Positions 26,524 through 35,298 of a stretch of 64,000 nt of DNA are shown one piece after another. The notes beneath the pieces were generated by a model. That model saw only the letters and a list, made by a program, of their open reading frames with translations. It searched no databases and had not been told where the DNA came from. A program made the translations under genes and the position numbers. Origin of the DNA: Chryseomonas sp014190935 (GTDB taxonomy: Bacteria > Pseudomonadota > Gammaproteobacteria > Pseudomonadales > Pseudomonadaceae); the NCBI RefSeq assembly GCF_014190935.1, contig NZ_JACHVV010000001.1, positions 744,001 to 808,000 of the forward strand. The letters run 5' to 3'. The first letter of the stretch is position 1. Each line of letters opens with the position of its first letter.

Positions 26524-26605
26524 GGGGATACGTCGACAGTTGGCAGGCGCGAATTATGGCAGAAAAATGACTGCCGCCATCGCCGCCTTGAATGGGAGGG
26601 GCGAA

Positions 26606-26962
26606 TTAGTCGCCGCGGTAAATGCAGCCGCAGGTGCAGGTCTCGTGGACGCGAACCTGGCTGAGCTCGGGCAGCAGGGGCTTGAGCTGTTGCCAGATCC
26701 AGCGCGCGAGCACTTCGCTGGTGGGATTCTCGAGGCCCGGGATGTCGTTCAGATAGTGATGGTCGAGACGCTCGTACAGGGGTTTGAAGACCGTCTTGAT
26801 GTCGGCGAAATCCCGGACCCAGCCGGTATGAGGGTCGATGGCACCCTCGAGGTGCAGGCCTACCTTGAAGGAATGCCCATGGAGACGACCGCACTTGTGC
26901 CCGGCCGGAACATTGGGCAAGAAGTGTGCGGCTTCGAAAACGAATTCTTTGAAAATTTCCAC
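26606..26962 (-). CDS. queD: 6-carboxy-5,6,7,8-tetrahydropterin synthase
   Basis: QueD makes 6-carboxytetrahydropterin from dihydroneopterin triphosphate in queuosine biosynthesis. The 118-residue protein shows FEAAHFLPNVPAGHKCGRLHG, with zinc-binding histidines and the catalytic Cys, then RLDHHYLNDIPGLENPTSE and the C-terminal ETCTCGCIYRGD. No ATG precedes this domain in frame; the start is taken as GTG (complement 26960-26962) giving MEIFKEFVF, with another GTG three codons upstream also possible. It stands alone, divergent from the membrane-protein gene at 27135. Confidence 0.93.
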   Translation of the reverse strand: MEIFKEFVFEAAHFLPNVPAGHKCGRLHGHSFKVGLHLEGAIDPHTGWVRDFADIKTVFKPLYERLDHHYLNDIPGLENPTSEVLARWIWQQLKPLLPELSQVRVHETCTCGCIYRGD

Positions 26963-27134
26963 GATAACCACTCGCGTTGGGCCACGGTGTGTGGCGGCTG
27001 CGGGGCGGCAGTCTATCAGCTCGGCAGCGGCTTGCCGAACCTCCGGCTGCAGGCGCCGGGACCGGCGGAATTCCGATTTGCCTTCGCCGGCGGGCTTAGG
27101 CAGTCTCCCGGTCTTTGTCCGGACGAGATTCCCT

Positions 27135-27752
27135 ATGCGCAGCAGCAATCCCCGTACCTTCTGGGTGCTCCTTGGCCTGGCCGCCGTCTTCGGCCTCGTC
27201 GGTCTGATCGGCAATCAGGTGGGATGGGAGCGCGTGGAGATCGGCTACCGGACGGTACCGTCGCCCAGCGGCCTGGACATCGGCGGGGCGGGGCAGGTCA
27301 TCACCGGCTTGCCGTCGCTGTGCATCGCCCTGGCGCTGGTCACGGTGGTGACGGCGCTGATCATCCGCGGTGGCCAGCGCTTCCGTTCGCGGCTGCCCCT
27401 GCCGGTGACGGCGGGCATTCTCTGGGTGCTGCTGGCGGGCCTGCTGGTGCTCTTCTATCCCAGCACCCTGGCGTTCCAGTGGGAGAATCATCGCAGTGCC
27501 GCGGATATCGACTTCTATGTGCTGCAGGAGCGCCACGGTCCGTTCCAGGGTACGGCGCAGAAGAGCCAGCGCCTCAGCTACTACCAGGACTGCGGCAAGA
27601 CCGGGCAGGCCGCCTGCCCGGTGTTCGAGTGCGTGGTGGAGAAGCGCAGCTGGCTGGGCGGCCTGCAGAAGATCGAAGGCTTCTATCCGGGCCTGGACCA
27701 GCAGCGTCAGCTGGAGCTGCTGCGCACCCGCTGCCTGCCCGGCACGCCATGA
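27135..27752 (+). CDS. Membrane protein of unknown function, 205 aa
   Basis: A 205-residue protein with three predicted membrane helices (about 8-24, 58-76 and 90-108) and a soluble C-terminal part containing a cysteine cluster (DCGKTGQAACPVFECVV) that might form disulfides outside the membrane. The start at 27135 opens directly on a membrane helix (MRSSNPRTFWVLLGLAAVF); longer in-frame reading upstream overlaps queD antisense. No family was recognised. Its 3' end overlaps the end of the convergent ABC transporter gene by 46 bp. Confidence 0.7.
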   Translation: MRSSNPRTFWVLLGLAAVFGLVGLIGNQVGWERVEIGYRTVPSPSGLDIGGAGQVITGLPSLCIALALVTVVTALIIRGGQRFRSRLPLPVTAGILWVLLAGLLVLFYPSTLAFQWENHRSAADIDFYVLQERHGPFQGTAQKSQRLSYYQDCGKTGQAACPVFECVVEKRSWLGGLQKIEGFYPGLDQQRQLELLRTRCLPGTP

Positions 27753-29578
27753 CCGACGAAGCCGCCGGTCTGGTGGCGCCATAGGCGGGCATAGAGACCG
27801 TTGTAGGCGATCAGCTCGTCGTGGGAGCCCATCTCGACGATCTGGCCGCGCTCCATGACCACCAGCCGGTCCATGCGCGAGATGGTCGACAGCCGGTGGG
27901 CGATGGCGATCACCGTCTTGCCTTCCATCAGGGTTTCCAGGCTTTCCTGGATCGCCGCTTCCACCTCGGAATCGAGGGCGGAGGTGGCTTCGTCCAGCAG
28001 CAGGATCGGCGCGTCCTTGAGCAGGGTGCGGGCGATGGCGATGCGCTGGCGCTGGCCCCCGGAGAGCTTGACGCCGCGTTCGCCCACCTGGGCGTCCAGG
28101 CCGGTGCGGCCATGGGCGTCGGTGATGCGGGCGATGAAGTCGTCGGCCTTGGCCTTGCGCAGGGCGGCGTGCAGCTCTTCATCGGTGGCTTCGGGACGGC
28201 CGTAGAGCAGATTCTCGCGGATCGAGCGGTGCAGCAGGGAGGTGTCCTGGGTGACCACGCCGATCTGGCATCTCAGGCTTTCCTGGGTGACATGGGCGAT
28301 GTCCTGACCGTCGACCAGGATGCGACCGCCTTCCAGATCATAGAGGCGCAGGAGCACGTTGATCAGCGTCGACTTGCCGGCGCCCGAGGGCCCGACCAGG
28401 CCGATCTTCTCGCCCGGGGCCACGTCGAGGGTCAGGCCCTCGATGATGCCGGCGCCCTTGCCGTAGTGGAAGGCGATGTCCTCGAAGAGCACCGCGCCGC
28501 GGGTCACCTGCAACGGCTTGGCGTCCTCGGCATCGCCGACCTGGCGCGGCTTGGCGATGGTGCTCATGCCATCCTGCACCATGCCGATGTTCTCGAAGAT
28601 GCCGTTGACCACCCACATGATCCAGCCGGACATGCTGTTGATGCGGATCACCAGGCCGGTGGCCAGGGCGATGGCGCCGACGGAGATGACGCCCTGGTGC
28701 CAGAGCCAGAGGGCGAGGCCGGTGGTGCCGGCGATCAGGAAGCCGCTGAGAATGGCGATGGTTACGCCCATGGCGGTGATCAGCCGGGCGGCGCTCTCGG
28801 CCTTTTCGGTCTGCTCTTCCATGGCCTGGCGGGCGTATTGCTCTTCCTGGGCCGAGTGGGAGAACAGCTTGAGGGTGGAGATGTTGGTGTAGCCGTCGAC
28901 GATACGCCCGGAGAGTTGCGAGCGGGCTTCGGAGGCGATGGCCGAACGCTCCTTGGTCTGGGGCACGAAATACCAGAGGGCGATGATGTAGCCGATGATC
29001 CAGAGGATCAGCGGGACCATCAGCCAGACATCGGCCTGGGCGAACAGGATCAGCGAGGTGACGGCGAAGATCAGCACGTGCCAGATGGCGTCCACCGCCT
29101 GCACCGCCGAATCGCGCAGGGAGACGCCCGTCTGCATGATGCGGCTGGAGATGCGCCCGGCGAAGTCGCTGTGGAAGAAGCCCAGGCTCTGCTTGAGCAC
29201 GTAGCGATGGTTCTGCCAGCGGATCAGGGTGGTGAGGCTGGGGGTGATGGTCTGGTGCACCAGCAGGTCGTGCAGGCTGATGAACAGGGGTCGGATGACC
29301 AGGGTGACCACCGCCATCCAGATCAGGGTGCCACCGTGTTCCTGGAAGAACACCGTGCTGTTGGGCGCGCTGCCGGCCAGGTCGACGATCTGGCCGATGA
29401 AGTTGAACAGGGCGACCTCGACGAGGGCGCCGATCAGCCCCACTGCCAGCAGCAGGGCGAAGGCCGGCCAGGCTTGCTTGAGGAAGTGGAGATAGAAGGC
29501 GCCAATGCCAGTGGGCGGCATTTCATCGGGGGCTTCCCGAAACGCATCGATGATGCGTTCGAAGCGGCGAAAGATCAT
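27707..29578 (-). CDS. ABC transporter, fused permease and ATPase
   Basis: A 623-residue exporter-type half-transporter. An ABC transmembrane domain with six helices covers about residues 35-330, then an ATPase domain with Walker A GPSGAGKST, signature LSGGQRQRIAIAR, Walker B ILLLDEATSALD and the switch His in IAIAHRLSTI. It presumably works as a homodimer exporting a lipid, peptide or drug; the sequence does not say which. The ATG start MIFRRFERIIDAFRE at 29578 matches related Pseudomonas proteins. The C-terminus extends a few residues into the convergent neighbour. Confidence 0.92.
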   Translation of the reverse strand: MIFRRFERIIDAFREAPDEMPPTGIGAFYLHFLKQAWPAFALLLAVGLIGALVEVALFNFIGQIVDLAGSAPNSTVFFQEHGGTLIWMAVVTLVIRPLFISLHDLLVHQTITPSLTTLIRWQNHRYVLKQSLGFFHSDFAGRISSRIMQTGVSLRDSAVQAVDAIWHVLIFAVTSLILFAQADVWLMVPLILWIIGYIIALWYFVPQTKERSAIASEARSQLSGRIVDGYTNISTLKLFSHSAQEEQYARQAMEEQTEKAESAARLITAMGVTIAILSGFLIAGTTGLALWLWHQGVISVGAIALATGLVIRINSMSGWIMWVVNGIFENIGMVQDGMSTIAKPRQVGDAEDAKPLQVTRGAVLFEDIAFHYGKGAGIIEGLTLDVAPGEKIGLVGPSGAGKSTLINVLLRLYDLEGGRILVDGQDIAHVTQESLRCQIGVVTQDTSLLHRSIRENLLYGRPEATDEELHAALRKAKADDFIARITDAHGRTGLDAQVGERGVKLSGGQRQRIAIARTLLKDAPILLLDEATSALDSEVEAAIQESLETLMEGKTVIAIAHRLSTISRMDRLVVMERGQIVEMGSHDELIAYNGLYARLWRHQTGGFVGHGVPGRQRVRSSSS

Positions 29579-29673
29579 GCGGGGTCCTTGTGAGGGGGAG
29601 ACGGCGTCTCGCACTGGGGCCTCGCCTGGTTTACCGGACGACCGCCAGCGGATCGTCCGGCAGGACGGGTCGG

Positions 29674-30225
29674 CTACAGCCGTTTGGCAGCGAGAATCAT
29701 GACCGGTTCACGTGGAATGTCGCGCAGCATGCCCTGACGGGTGGTCTGGACCCCGGCGATCTGGTCGACGACTTCCATGCCGCGCACGACCTTGCCGAAC
29801 ACCGCGTAGCCGAAGTCGCGCGAGCCGTGGTCGAGGAAGGCATTGTTCTCGACGTTGATGAAGAACTGACTGGTGGCGGAGTTGACGTCCGAGGTCCGCG
29901 CCATGGCCAGGGTGCCACGCAGGTTCTTCAGGCCGTTGTCGGCTTCATTCTTGATCGGCGCCTTGGTGCGCTTTTCCTGCATGTCGCGGGTGTAGCCACC
30001 GCCCTGGATCATGAAGCCGGGAATGACGCGGTGGAACAGGGTGCCCTTGTAGAAGCCGCTGTCGACGTAGCCGAGGAAGTTCTCGGTGCTGACTGGCGCC
30101 TTGGCCGCATCCAGCTCGACCTCGATGTCACCCTTGTTGGTGCTGATGAGCACGTGCGGATTGTCCGCGGCCCAGGTGGTGGAGGCGACGAATAGCGCGC
30201 AGGCGGCAAGCAGGGCTTTGAACAT
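29674..30225 (-). CDS. ppiA: Periplasmic peptidyl-prolyl cis-trans isomerase (cyclophilin)
   Basis: A 183-residue cyclophilin A-type prolyl isomerase with signal peptide MFKALLAACALFVASTTWAA, so it folds proteins in the periplasm. The core FHRVIPGFMIQGGGYTRDM contains the catalytic Arg, followed by GTLAMARTSDVNSATSQFFI. The bacterial cyclophilin form has no tryptophan at the cyclosporin site; here the region reads FLDHGSRDFGYAVFGKV, as in E. coli PpiA. A perfect 8-bp hairpin (29634-29641 with 29653-29660) follows the stop but lacks a T run. Confidence 0.95.
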   Translation of the reverse strand: MFKALLAACALFVASTTWAADNPHVLISTNKGDIEVELDAAKAPVSTENFLGYVDSGFYKGTLFHRVIPGFMIQGGGYTRDMQEKRTKAPIKNEADNGLKNLRGTLAMARTSDVNSATSQFFINVENNAFLDHGSRDFGYAVFGKVVRGMEVVDQIAGVQTTRQGMLRDIPREPVMILAAKRL

Positions 30226-30290
30226 GATGGATCCTTGAGTGGCAGAGACGACTGGCGAACGATAGCAACCCGGCTGGCACCCCGCCACGG

Positions 30291-31181
30291 TCAGCGTGGC
30301 AGGGCATGCTTGCGCAGCAGGTTCATGAGGATCTGCGACGCCGGGCCCAGCTCGTGCTGGCGGGTCTTGTAGAGCTGGAAGGGATGGAAGCGCTGGGCGC
30401 CCTGTTCCAGCGGCAGCGGCTTGAGCAGGCCGGCGTCGAGATCGGTCTGGATGGCGTCCCGCGGCAGCCAGGCGAAGCCCAGGCCGTCGCGCAGGAAGGT
30501 GGCGGCGGTACTGATGCTGCCCACCGTCCAGCGCTGTTCGGCGGCCAGCCAGCCGGCATCCCGGGGCTGGGCGCGGCCGCTGTCGCGGATGACGATCTGC
30601 AACTGCTCTTCCAGATCGGCGGTCACCAGGGTGCGCTGCAACAGATGCAGCGGATGCTCGGGATGGGCGACGGCGACGAATTCCACATTGCCCAGGGAAG
30701 CGCCCAGATGGGCGGTGATCACCAGGCCGGTGATCGCCAGGTCCGCCGAGCCGTCGAGCAGGGCCTCTTCCACCCCGGACAGGACCTCTTCGCGCAGACG
30801 TATGCGGCAACCACGACTCTGTGGCATGAATTCGCGCAGGCAGAGCAGCAGCGGACGGGTCGGGTAGGCGGCGTCCACCACCAGCCGCACCTCGGATTCC
30901 CAACCCTGTTCCATGTGGTAGGCCAGTTCCTCGAGCTGGCTGGCCTGCTGCACCAGGCGGCGCGAGCGGCGCAGGAGCACGGCGCCGGCATCGGTCAGCA
31001 CGGCGCGGCGACCCTCCAGGCGCAACAGCGGCACGCCGAGCTGCTCCTGCATGCGGGCGACGGTATAGCTGACCGACGACTGGGAGCGATGCAGCACCTC
31101 GGCGGCCTGGGCGTAGCCGCCGTGGTCCACCACCGCCTGCAGGGTTCGCCACTGATCGAGGGAAACGCGAGGAGTCTTCAT
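30291..31181 (-). CDS. LysR-family transcriptional regulator
   Basis: A 296-residue LysR-type regulator with an N-terminal winged helix-turn-helix (residues 4-63; LDQWRTLQAVVDHGGYAQAA and HRSQSSVSYTVARMQEQLG) and a ligand-binding domain from about residue 90. It lies divergent from the DUF3060-like gene at 31354 and may regulate it; the ligand is unknown. The start MKTPRVSLDQW at 31181 (complement 31179-31181, AGGAG upstream) was chosen over one ten codons earlier. Confidence 0.9.
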   Translation of the reverse strand: MKTPRVSLDQWRTLQAVVDHGGYAQAAEVLHRSQSSVSYTVARMQEQLGVPLLRLEGRRAVLTDAGAVLLRRSRRLVQQASQLEELAYHMEQGWESEVRLVVDAAYPTRPLLLCLREFMPQSRGCRIRLREEVLSGVEEALLDGSADLAITGLVITAHLGASLGNVEFVAVAHPEHPLHLLQRTLVTADLEEQLQIVIRDSGRAQPRDAGWLAAEQRWTVGSISTAATFLRDGLGFAWLPRDAIQTDLDAGLLKPLPLEQGAQRFHPFQLYKTRQHELGPASQILMNLLRKHALPR

Positions 31182-31260
31182 CGAGCGCTCTGGGGCCACG
31201 AAAGGGCGCATGTTAGTGCCTAGGGTGGCAATGGCAAAACGCGGCGTCCATCACGGCATG

Positions 31261-31297
31261 AAAAAATCCCGCCGGCAGGATCAAATGTCTTGCCGGC
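31261..31297 (-). terminator. Terminator-like hairpin in the LysR/DUF3060 divergent gap
   Basis: On the minus strand a 7-bp stem GCCGGCA/TGCCGGC (complement 31291-31297 with 31271-31277) is followed by GGGATTTTTT. It looks like an intrinsic terminator facing leftward, 80 bp before the LysR start, although no annotated leftward gene ends here. Confidence 0.5.
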
Positions 31298-31353
31298 GCC
31301 GCCCTCAAAGCCAGCCGATGAGTTTCCCACTCTAGGCAAGACAAGGAGTCTCC

Positions 31354-31944
31354 ATGTCCTCATTCAAGGCGTTGCTGGGTTGCTGTCTGGTCATCGCGCC
31401 GCTGCTGGTCCAGGCCGAGGAATCCCGCGCGGCGGCCGCCGAGCCGATCGATATCGAAGGCATGAACATCAGTCGGACCCTCGACTGCGAGGGGCGGGAC
31501 GTGTCCCTGTCCGGCGAGGGCAATACCCTGACCTTGAAGGGCCAGTGCGGTGAGGTGTCGGTCTATGGCAGCCATCATCGCCTGGTGCTCGACAGTGCCC
31601 GGGCGCTGACCATCCATGGCCTGGGCAGCGTGACCACGGTCAAGGGCGCGGTGGCCAGCCTGAGCATCGGCGGCGGCTACCAGCAGGTGCAGGCCAATGT
31701 GCGCGGCAACGACGGTCTGGCCAAGATCGATGCCTACGGCTACGGCGCCAAGGCGCGCCTGACCCTGCTCAGCCAGGCCGACATCGCCGTGGGCGGCTCC
31801 AACCAGCAGGTCTACTGGTCGCGCGCCGCGGGCGTGGCCGAACCCAAGACCCTGGTCTCCGGCGCCGACAATGTGCTGCAGGCCAATCAGTCGGTGGCGG
31901 CGCTTACCGGCGGCGAGCCCTCGGGCCTCAACGCCACCCGCTAG
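31354..31944 (+). CDS. Exported DUF3060-like protein
   Basis: A 196-residue exported protein with signal peptide (cleavage near residue 21, LLVQAEE). The mature part is built of repeated short beta strands with G-G-V-N turns (VSLSGEGNTLTLKGQCGEVS, YGSHHRLVLDSARALTIHG, VYWSRAAG), as in DUF3060 proteins that probably form small beta-helices. No catalytic residue is evident. The ATG follows AAGGAG. It is divergent from the LysR regulator. Function is unknown. Confidence 0.8.
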   Translation: MSSFKALLGCCLVIAPLLVQAEESRAAAAEPIDIEGMNISRTLDCEGRDVSLSGEGNTLTLKGQCGEVSVYGSHHRLVLDSARALTIHGLGSVTTVKGAVASLSIGGGYQQVQANVRGNDGLAKIDAYGYGAKARLTLLSQADIAVGGSNQQVYWSRAAGVAEPKTLVSGADNVLQANQSVAALTGGEPSGLNATR

Positions 31945-32018
31945 CCAGCGACCGGTCGGGGGTTTCCCTCCGGCGGCGGGCACGTTAAGGTCGCGCACCT
32001 TTTTCGTGCGTCGCCACC

Positions 32019-32870
32019 ATGCCTTATCTCCTGCTCGTCACCCTCATCTGGGCGTTTTCCTTCAGCCTGATCGGCGAGTACCTCGCCGGTCGGGTCGACA
32101 GCGATTTCGCCGTGCTGGTCCGCGTGGCCATCGCCTTCGTGCTGTTCCTGCCGTTCACCCGCTGGCGCGGGGTGCCGGGACGCTTCGCCCTGGGCCTGAT
32201 GGCGGCGGGCGCCCTGCAATTCGGCATTACCTATCTGTGCCTGTACCGCAGCTTCGCGGTGTTGACGGTGCCCGAGGTGCTGCTGTTCACCGTGCTCACG
32301 CCGATCTACGTGACCCTGCTGGACGACGCCTGGCAGCGGCGCTTTCGCCTCTGGTCGCTGCTGGCGGCCGTGGTGGCGGTGGGCGGCGCGGCGTTGATCC
32401 GCTTCCAGCCGCTGACCGGTGACTATCTACTGGGTTTCCTCCTGCTGCAGGTGGCCAACCTGACCTTCGCCGCCGGCCAGGTGCTATGCAAGCACCTGGG
32501 CCATGCCTATGCCGGGCAGGGCGCCCTGCATCGCCATTTCGGGCTGTTCTTTCTCGGTGCCCTGCTGGTGGCGGCGCTGTCCTTCCTGCTGTTCGGCAAT
32601 CCGGCGCGGCTGCCCAGCACCCTGTTGCAGTGGGGCGTGCTGGTGTGGATGGGCGTCTTCGCCACGGCGTTCGGCCTGTACTGGTGGACCCTGGGCTCGC
32701 TGCGGGTCAATGGCGGCACCCTGGCGATCATGAACGAGGCCCATGTGCCGGCCGGCCTGCTGGTCAGCCTGCTGATCTGGCAGCACCCGGCCGATCTGCC
32801 TAGGCTGTTGCTGGGCGGCGGGATCATCCTGCTGTCACTGTTCATCAATCGTCTGGGGCGCCCGTCATGA
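32019..32870 (+). CDS. EamA/DMT-family permease
   Basis: A 283-residue inner-membrane protein with ten predicted helices in two EamA repeats (about residues 3-128 and 140-280). It is of the drug/metabolite transporter superfamily; related Pseudomonas proteins are annotated as carboxylate/amino-acid transporters, but the substrate cannot be read here. It overlaps rarD by 4 bp (ATGA), making a two-permease operon. The ATG lies 7 residues upstream of no other start, and the leader is 74 bp. Confidence 0.88.
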   Translation: MPYLLLVTLIWAFSFSLIGEYLAGRVDSDFAVLVRVAIAFVLFLPFTRWRGVPGRFALGLMAAGALQFGITYLCLYRSFAVLTVPEVLLFTVLTPIYVTLLDDAWQRRFRLWSLLAAVVAVGGAALIRFQPLTGDYLLGFLLLQVANLTFAAGQVLCKHLGHAYAGQGALHRHFGLFFLGALLVAALSFLLFGNPARLPSTLLQWGVLVWMGVFATAFGLYWWTLGSLRVNGGTLAIMNEAHVPAGLLVSLLIWQHPADLPRLLLGGGIILLSLFINRLGRPS

Positions 32871-33775
32871 ATGTGCTGTCCGGCAAGGGGCTGGGCCTTT
32901 CGGTGCTGTCGTCGGTGCTGTTCGCGCTGATGCCGGTGTACTTCGCCTGGCTGGCGCCACTGGATGGCCTGCAGGTCGTGGCCCTGCGGGTGGTCTGGTC
33001 GTTGCCGATGGTGCTGCTGCTGGTGGTGGTGCTGCGGGAGGGCCGCGCCCTGTGGGCCACGCTCAAGCGGCTGGTGCGCGAACCTCGGCTGTGCCTGGCC
33101 ATCCCGGCGGCGGCGCTGCTGATGGGCATCCAGTGGTGGGTGTTCGTCTGGGCGACCATGAATGGCGAGGCCATGGCCATGTCGCTGGGCTACTTCCTGC
33201 TGCCGCTGGCCATCGTGCTGACCGGCCGCCTGGTCTATGGCGAGCGCCTGCGGCCGCTGCAGCGGGTGGCGGTGGTCTGCGCGCTCCTGGGGGTGGTCAA
33301 CGAGGTCTGGGTGACCGGGGCGCTGTCCTGGGTCAGTCTGCTGCCGGTGGTGGGTTATCCGCCGTATTTCGTCCTGCGCCGCTGGATGGCGGTGGATGCG
33401 CTGTCGGGCTTCGTGCTGGAGATGTGCTGCCTGCTGCCCTTCGCGCTGCTCGCCCTGCACTGGTTCTCACCTGGCACCATTCTGCAGCAGTCGCCCTGGC
33501 TCTGGGCGCTCCTGCCGGGCCTTGGCCTGCTCAGTGCCATCGCCTTCGCCGCCATGCTGGCGTCGAGTCGCATGCTGCCGCTGAGTCTGTTCGGCATCCT
33601 CAGCTATGTGGAGCCGGCGCTGCTGGTGTTCGTCGCCCTCTATGTGCTCGGTGAGCAACTGCCGGAGGGCGCGATCTGGACCTATGGCCCCATCTGGCTG
33701 GCGGTGGCCTGGGTCTGCCTGGACAGCGCGCGCCTGCTGCGCAAGCAACTCAGGCGCACACCGGTTGTGCCCTAG
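32867..33775 (+). CDS. rarD: RarD-family EamA transporter
   Basis: A 302-residue, ten-helix permease of the RarD branch of the DMT superfamily. Typical features are LSVLSSVLFALMPVYFAWLA at the start, GIQWWVFVWATMNG (RarD-characteristic) and GILSYVEPALLVFVALYVLG near the end. RarD was named from chloramphenicol resistance phenotypes in Pseudomonas, but the true substrate is unclear. It is coupled to the EamA permease and converges with allA, overlapping its stop by 4 bp. Confidence 0.9.
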   Translation: MNVLSGKGLGLSVLSSVLFALMPVYFAWLAPLDGLQVVALRVVWSLPMVLLLVVVLREGRALWATLKRLVREPRLCLAIPAAALLMGIQWWVFVWATMNGEAMAMSLGYFLLPLAIVLTGRLVYGERLRPLQRVAVVCALLGVVNEVWVTGALSWVSLLPVVGYPPYFVLRRWMAVDALSGFVLEMCCLLPFALLALHWFSPGTILQQSPWLWALLPGLGLLSAIAFAAMLASSRMLPLSLFGILSYVEPALLVFVALYVLGEQLPEGAIWTYGPIWLAVAWVCLDSARLLRKQLRRTPVVP

Positions 33776-34272
33776 AGCGCCAGGACCGGGCATTCCTGCG
33801 CGGTGAAAAAGAACTCGTCGCAATTGGGCAGGCTGCCGGCGCGATCGACGATGAGGAATTCATCCTCGTCGCGCAGCGCCAGCACCGGGTGGTGCCAGAC
33901 GCCGGCGTGGTAGTTGATGCCCTGCTGGCCATCGGTGCGAAAGACGCGGATGGCGCCGGCATCCGGCTCCGCCGCGGGGGGTGCCACCACCACCAGAAAG
34001 GGCTCGCCGCGCAGCGGCACGAAGGCCTGGCTGCCATGGGGATGGCGTTCGAGCATGGCGATGGTCAGCGGATAGTCCAGCCGCCGGGCGCGAAAGATGC
34101 TGATGATCGCCGCGCCGTCCGCCGGCCCCGTCTCGACCCGGGCCAGGGCGTGGTATCTCTGGGTCGAGCCGTTGTTGATGGGATACCAGTCCCGGCCCGC
34201 CGTCTCTATGACCTCGCCGAAGGGCGCGAAGCCCTCGGCGGTCAGCGGCTCGATGCGCAGGGTCCGACTCAT
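33772..34272 (-). CDS. allA: Ureidoglycolate lyase
   Basis: AllA (166 aa) splits ureidoglycolate into glyoxylate and urea, the last step of the pathway in this cluster. The N-terminus MSRTLRIEPLTAEGFAPFGE, the central LERHPHGSQAFVPLRGEPFL and the cupin motif NYHAGVWHHPVLAL match the family. The ATG overlaps the alc stop by 4 bp. It is last of the puuE-uraD-alc-allA operon. Confidence 0.95.
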   Translation of the reverse strand: MSRTLRIEPLTAEGFAPFGEVIETAGRDWYPINNGSTQRYHALARVETGPADGAAIISIFRARRLDYPLTIAMLERHPHGSQAFVPLRGEPFLVVVAPPAAEPDAGAIRVFRTDGQQGINYHAGVWHHPVLALRDEDEFLIVDRAGSLPNCDEFFFTAQECPVLAL

Positions 34273-35276
34273 GCCTGGCCCCGCGCCACCTTGCCGAACA
34301 GTCGCAGCCGGCTGACGCCGCCGTCCGGGAAGATGTTCAGGCGCACATGGGTGATGGGGCCGAGGTCGCGCACCTGCTCGCGGAAGCTGTGCTCCTGATG
34401 CATCTGCAGCTTTTGCGGTGGCAGCAGCTCCTTCCAGAAGAGACTCTGGGTCTCGATCTGGCCATCGGTCCCGCCGCGCACGAAGGCACCCTGGATCTGG
34501 CAGCTGTCCGGGTAGTTGCCCTTGAAGTGCAGGGTGTCCACCAGGATCTCCTCGACGGTGCCGGCATGGCCCAGGGCGATGATCACCCAGTCGTTGCCGG
34601 GGGTGCGACGGCGCGCGGTTTCCCAGCCATCGGCCATGCTATCGGCGCGACCCGGGTTGAGGATGTTGCTCATGCGGCCGTAGTGCTCGTCGTTGCAGGC
34701 CAGGGCGCGACCGCCATTGAGCGCGGCGGCCAGGTCCAGCACCTCGTCTTCGGCCTGGGCCGACCAGTCGCGATGGGGAATGCCATAGACCCGCAGGCGG
34801 GCCACACCGCCGTCGGGAAAGATGTTCAGGCGCAGGTGGGTCCAGGGACGGTCATCGGCGATGGCATGGTAGTGGTGGCTGTTGCCCTGCATCTCGATGG
34901 CCGGCAGCACCTCGGTCCAGGCGGCATCGGCGGTCGGATCGCCCTCGGCGCAGAAGCAGGCCTCCAGGGAGGCGGAAGGCGGGTAGTTGCCGGTGAACCA
35001 GCGGGTGTCGATGTCGACGCCCCTGATCGAGCCGGGCACGCCCAGGCGGATCACCGCATGGTCGTAGCCTTCGAAACGCTTGCGCCGCGATTCCCAGCCG
35101 TCCATCCACTTGCCGTTGTCGTCGTAGACGCCTTCCTTCCACTCCGGCTCATGGGGCTGGAGCATGCGATCGGCGGCGGCGAACCAGTCGTCGGTGACGC
35201 TGATGACGCGGGTGCCGAGACGGGCGTCGGCGAGGTTGAGGTACTTCTCGAAGGGCGCGGCGTAGGTGCGTTTCAT
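34269..35276 (-). CDS. alc: Allantoicase
   Basis: A 335-residue allantoicase (allantoate amidinohydrolase) converting allantoate to ureidoglycolate and urea. It is built from two allantoicase repeats: IRGVDIDTRWFTGNYPPSAS in the first and VEEILVDTLHFKGNYPDSCQ in the second, each ending in HLRLNIFPDGGVARLRVYG-like strands. The start MKRTYAAPFEKYLNLADARL at 35276 is 22 bp after uraD. Length is normal. Confidence 0.95.
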   Translation of the reverse strand: MKRTYAAPFEKYLNLADARLGTRVISVTDDWFAAADRMLQPHEPEWKEGVYDDNGKWMDGWESRRKRFEGYDHAVIRLGVPGSIRGVDIDTRWFTGNYPPSASLEACFCAEGDPTADAAWTEVLPAIEMQGNSHHYHAIADDRPWTHLRLNIFPDGGVARLRVYGIPHRDWSAQAEDEVLDLAAALNGGRALACNDEHYGRMSNILNPGRADSMADGWETARRRTPGNDWVIIALGHAGTVEEILVDTLHFKGNYPDSCQIQGAFVRGGTDGQIETQSLFWKELLPPQKLQMHQEHSFREQVRDLGPITHVRLNIFPDGGVSRLRLFGKVARGQA

Positions 35277-35298
35277 GGGGTGCTCTTGTCGGGGAAGG

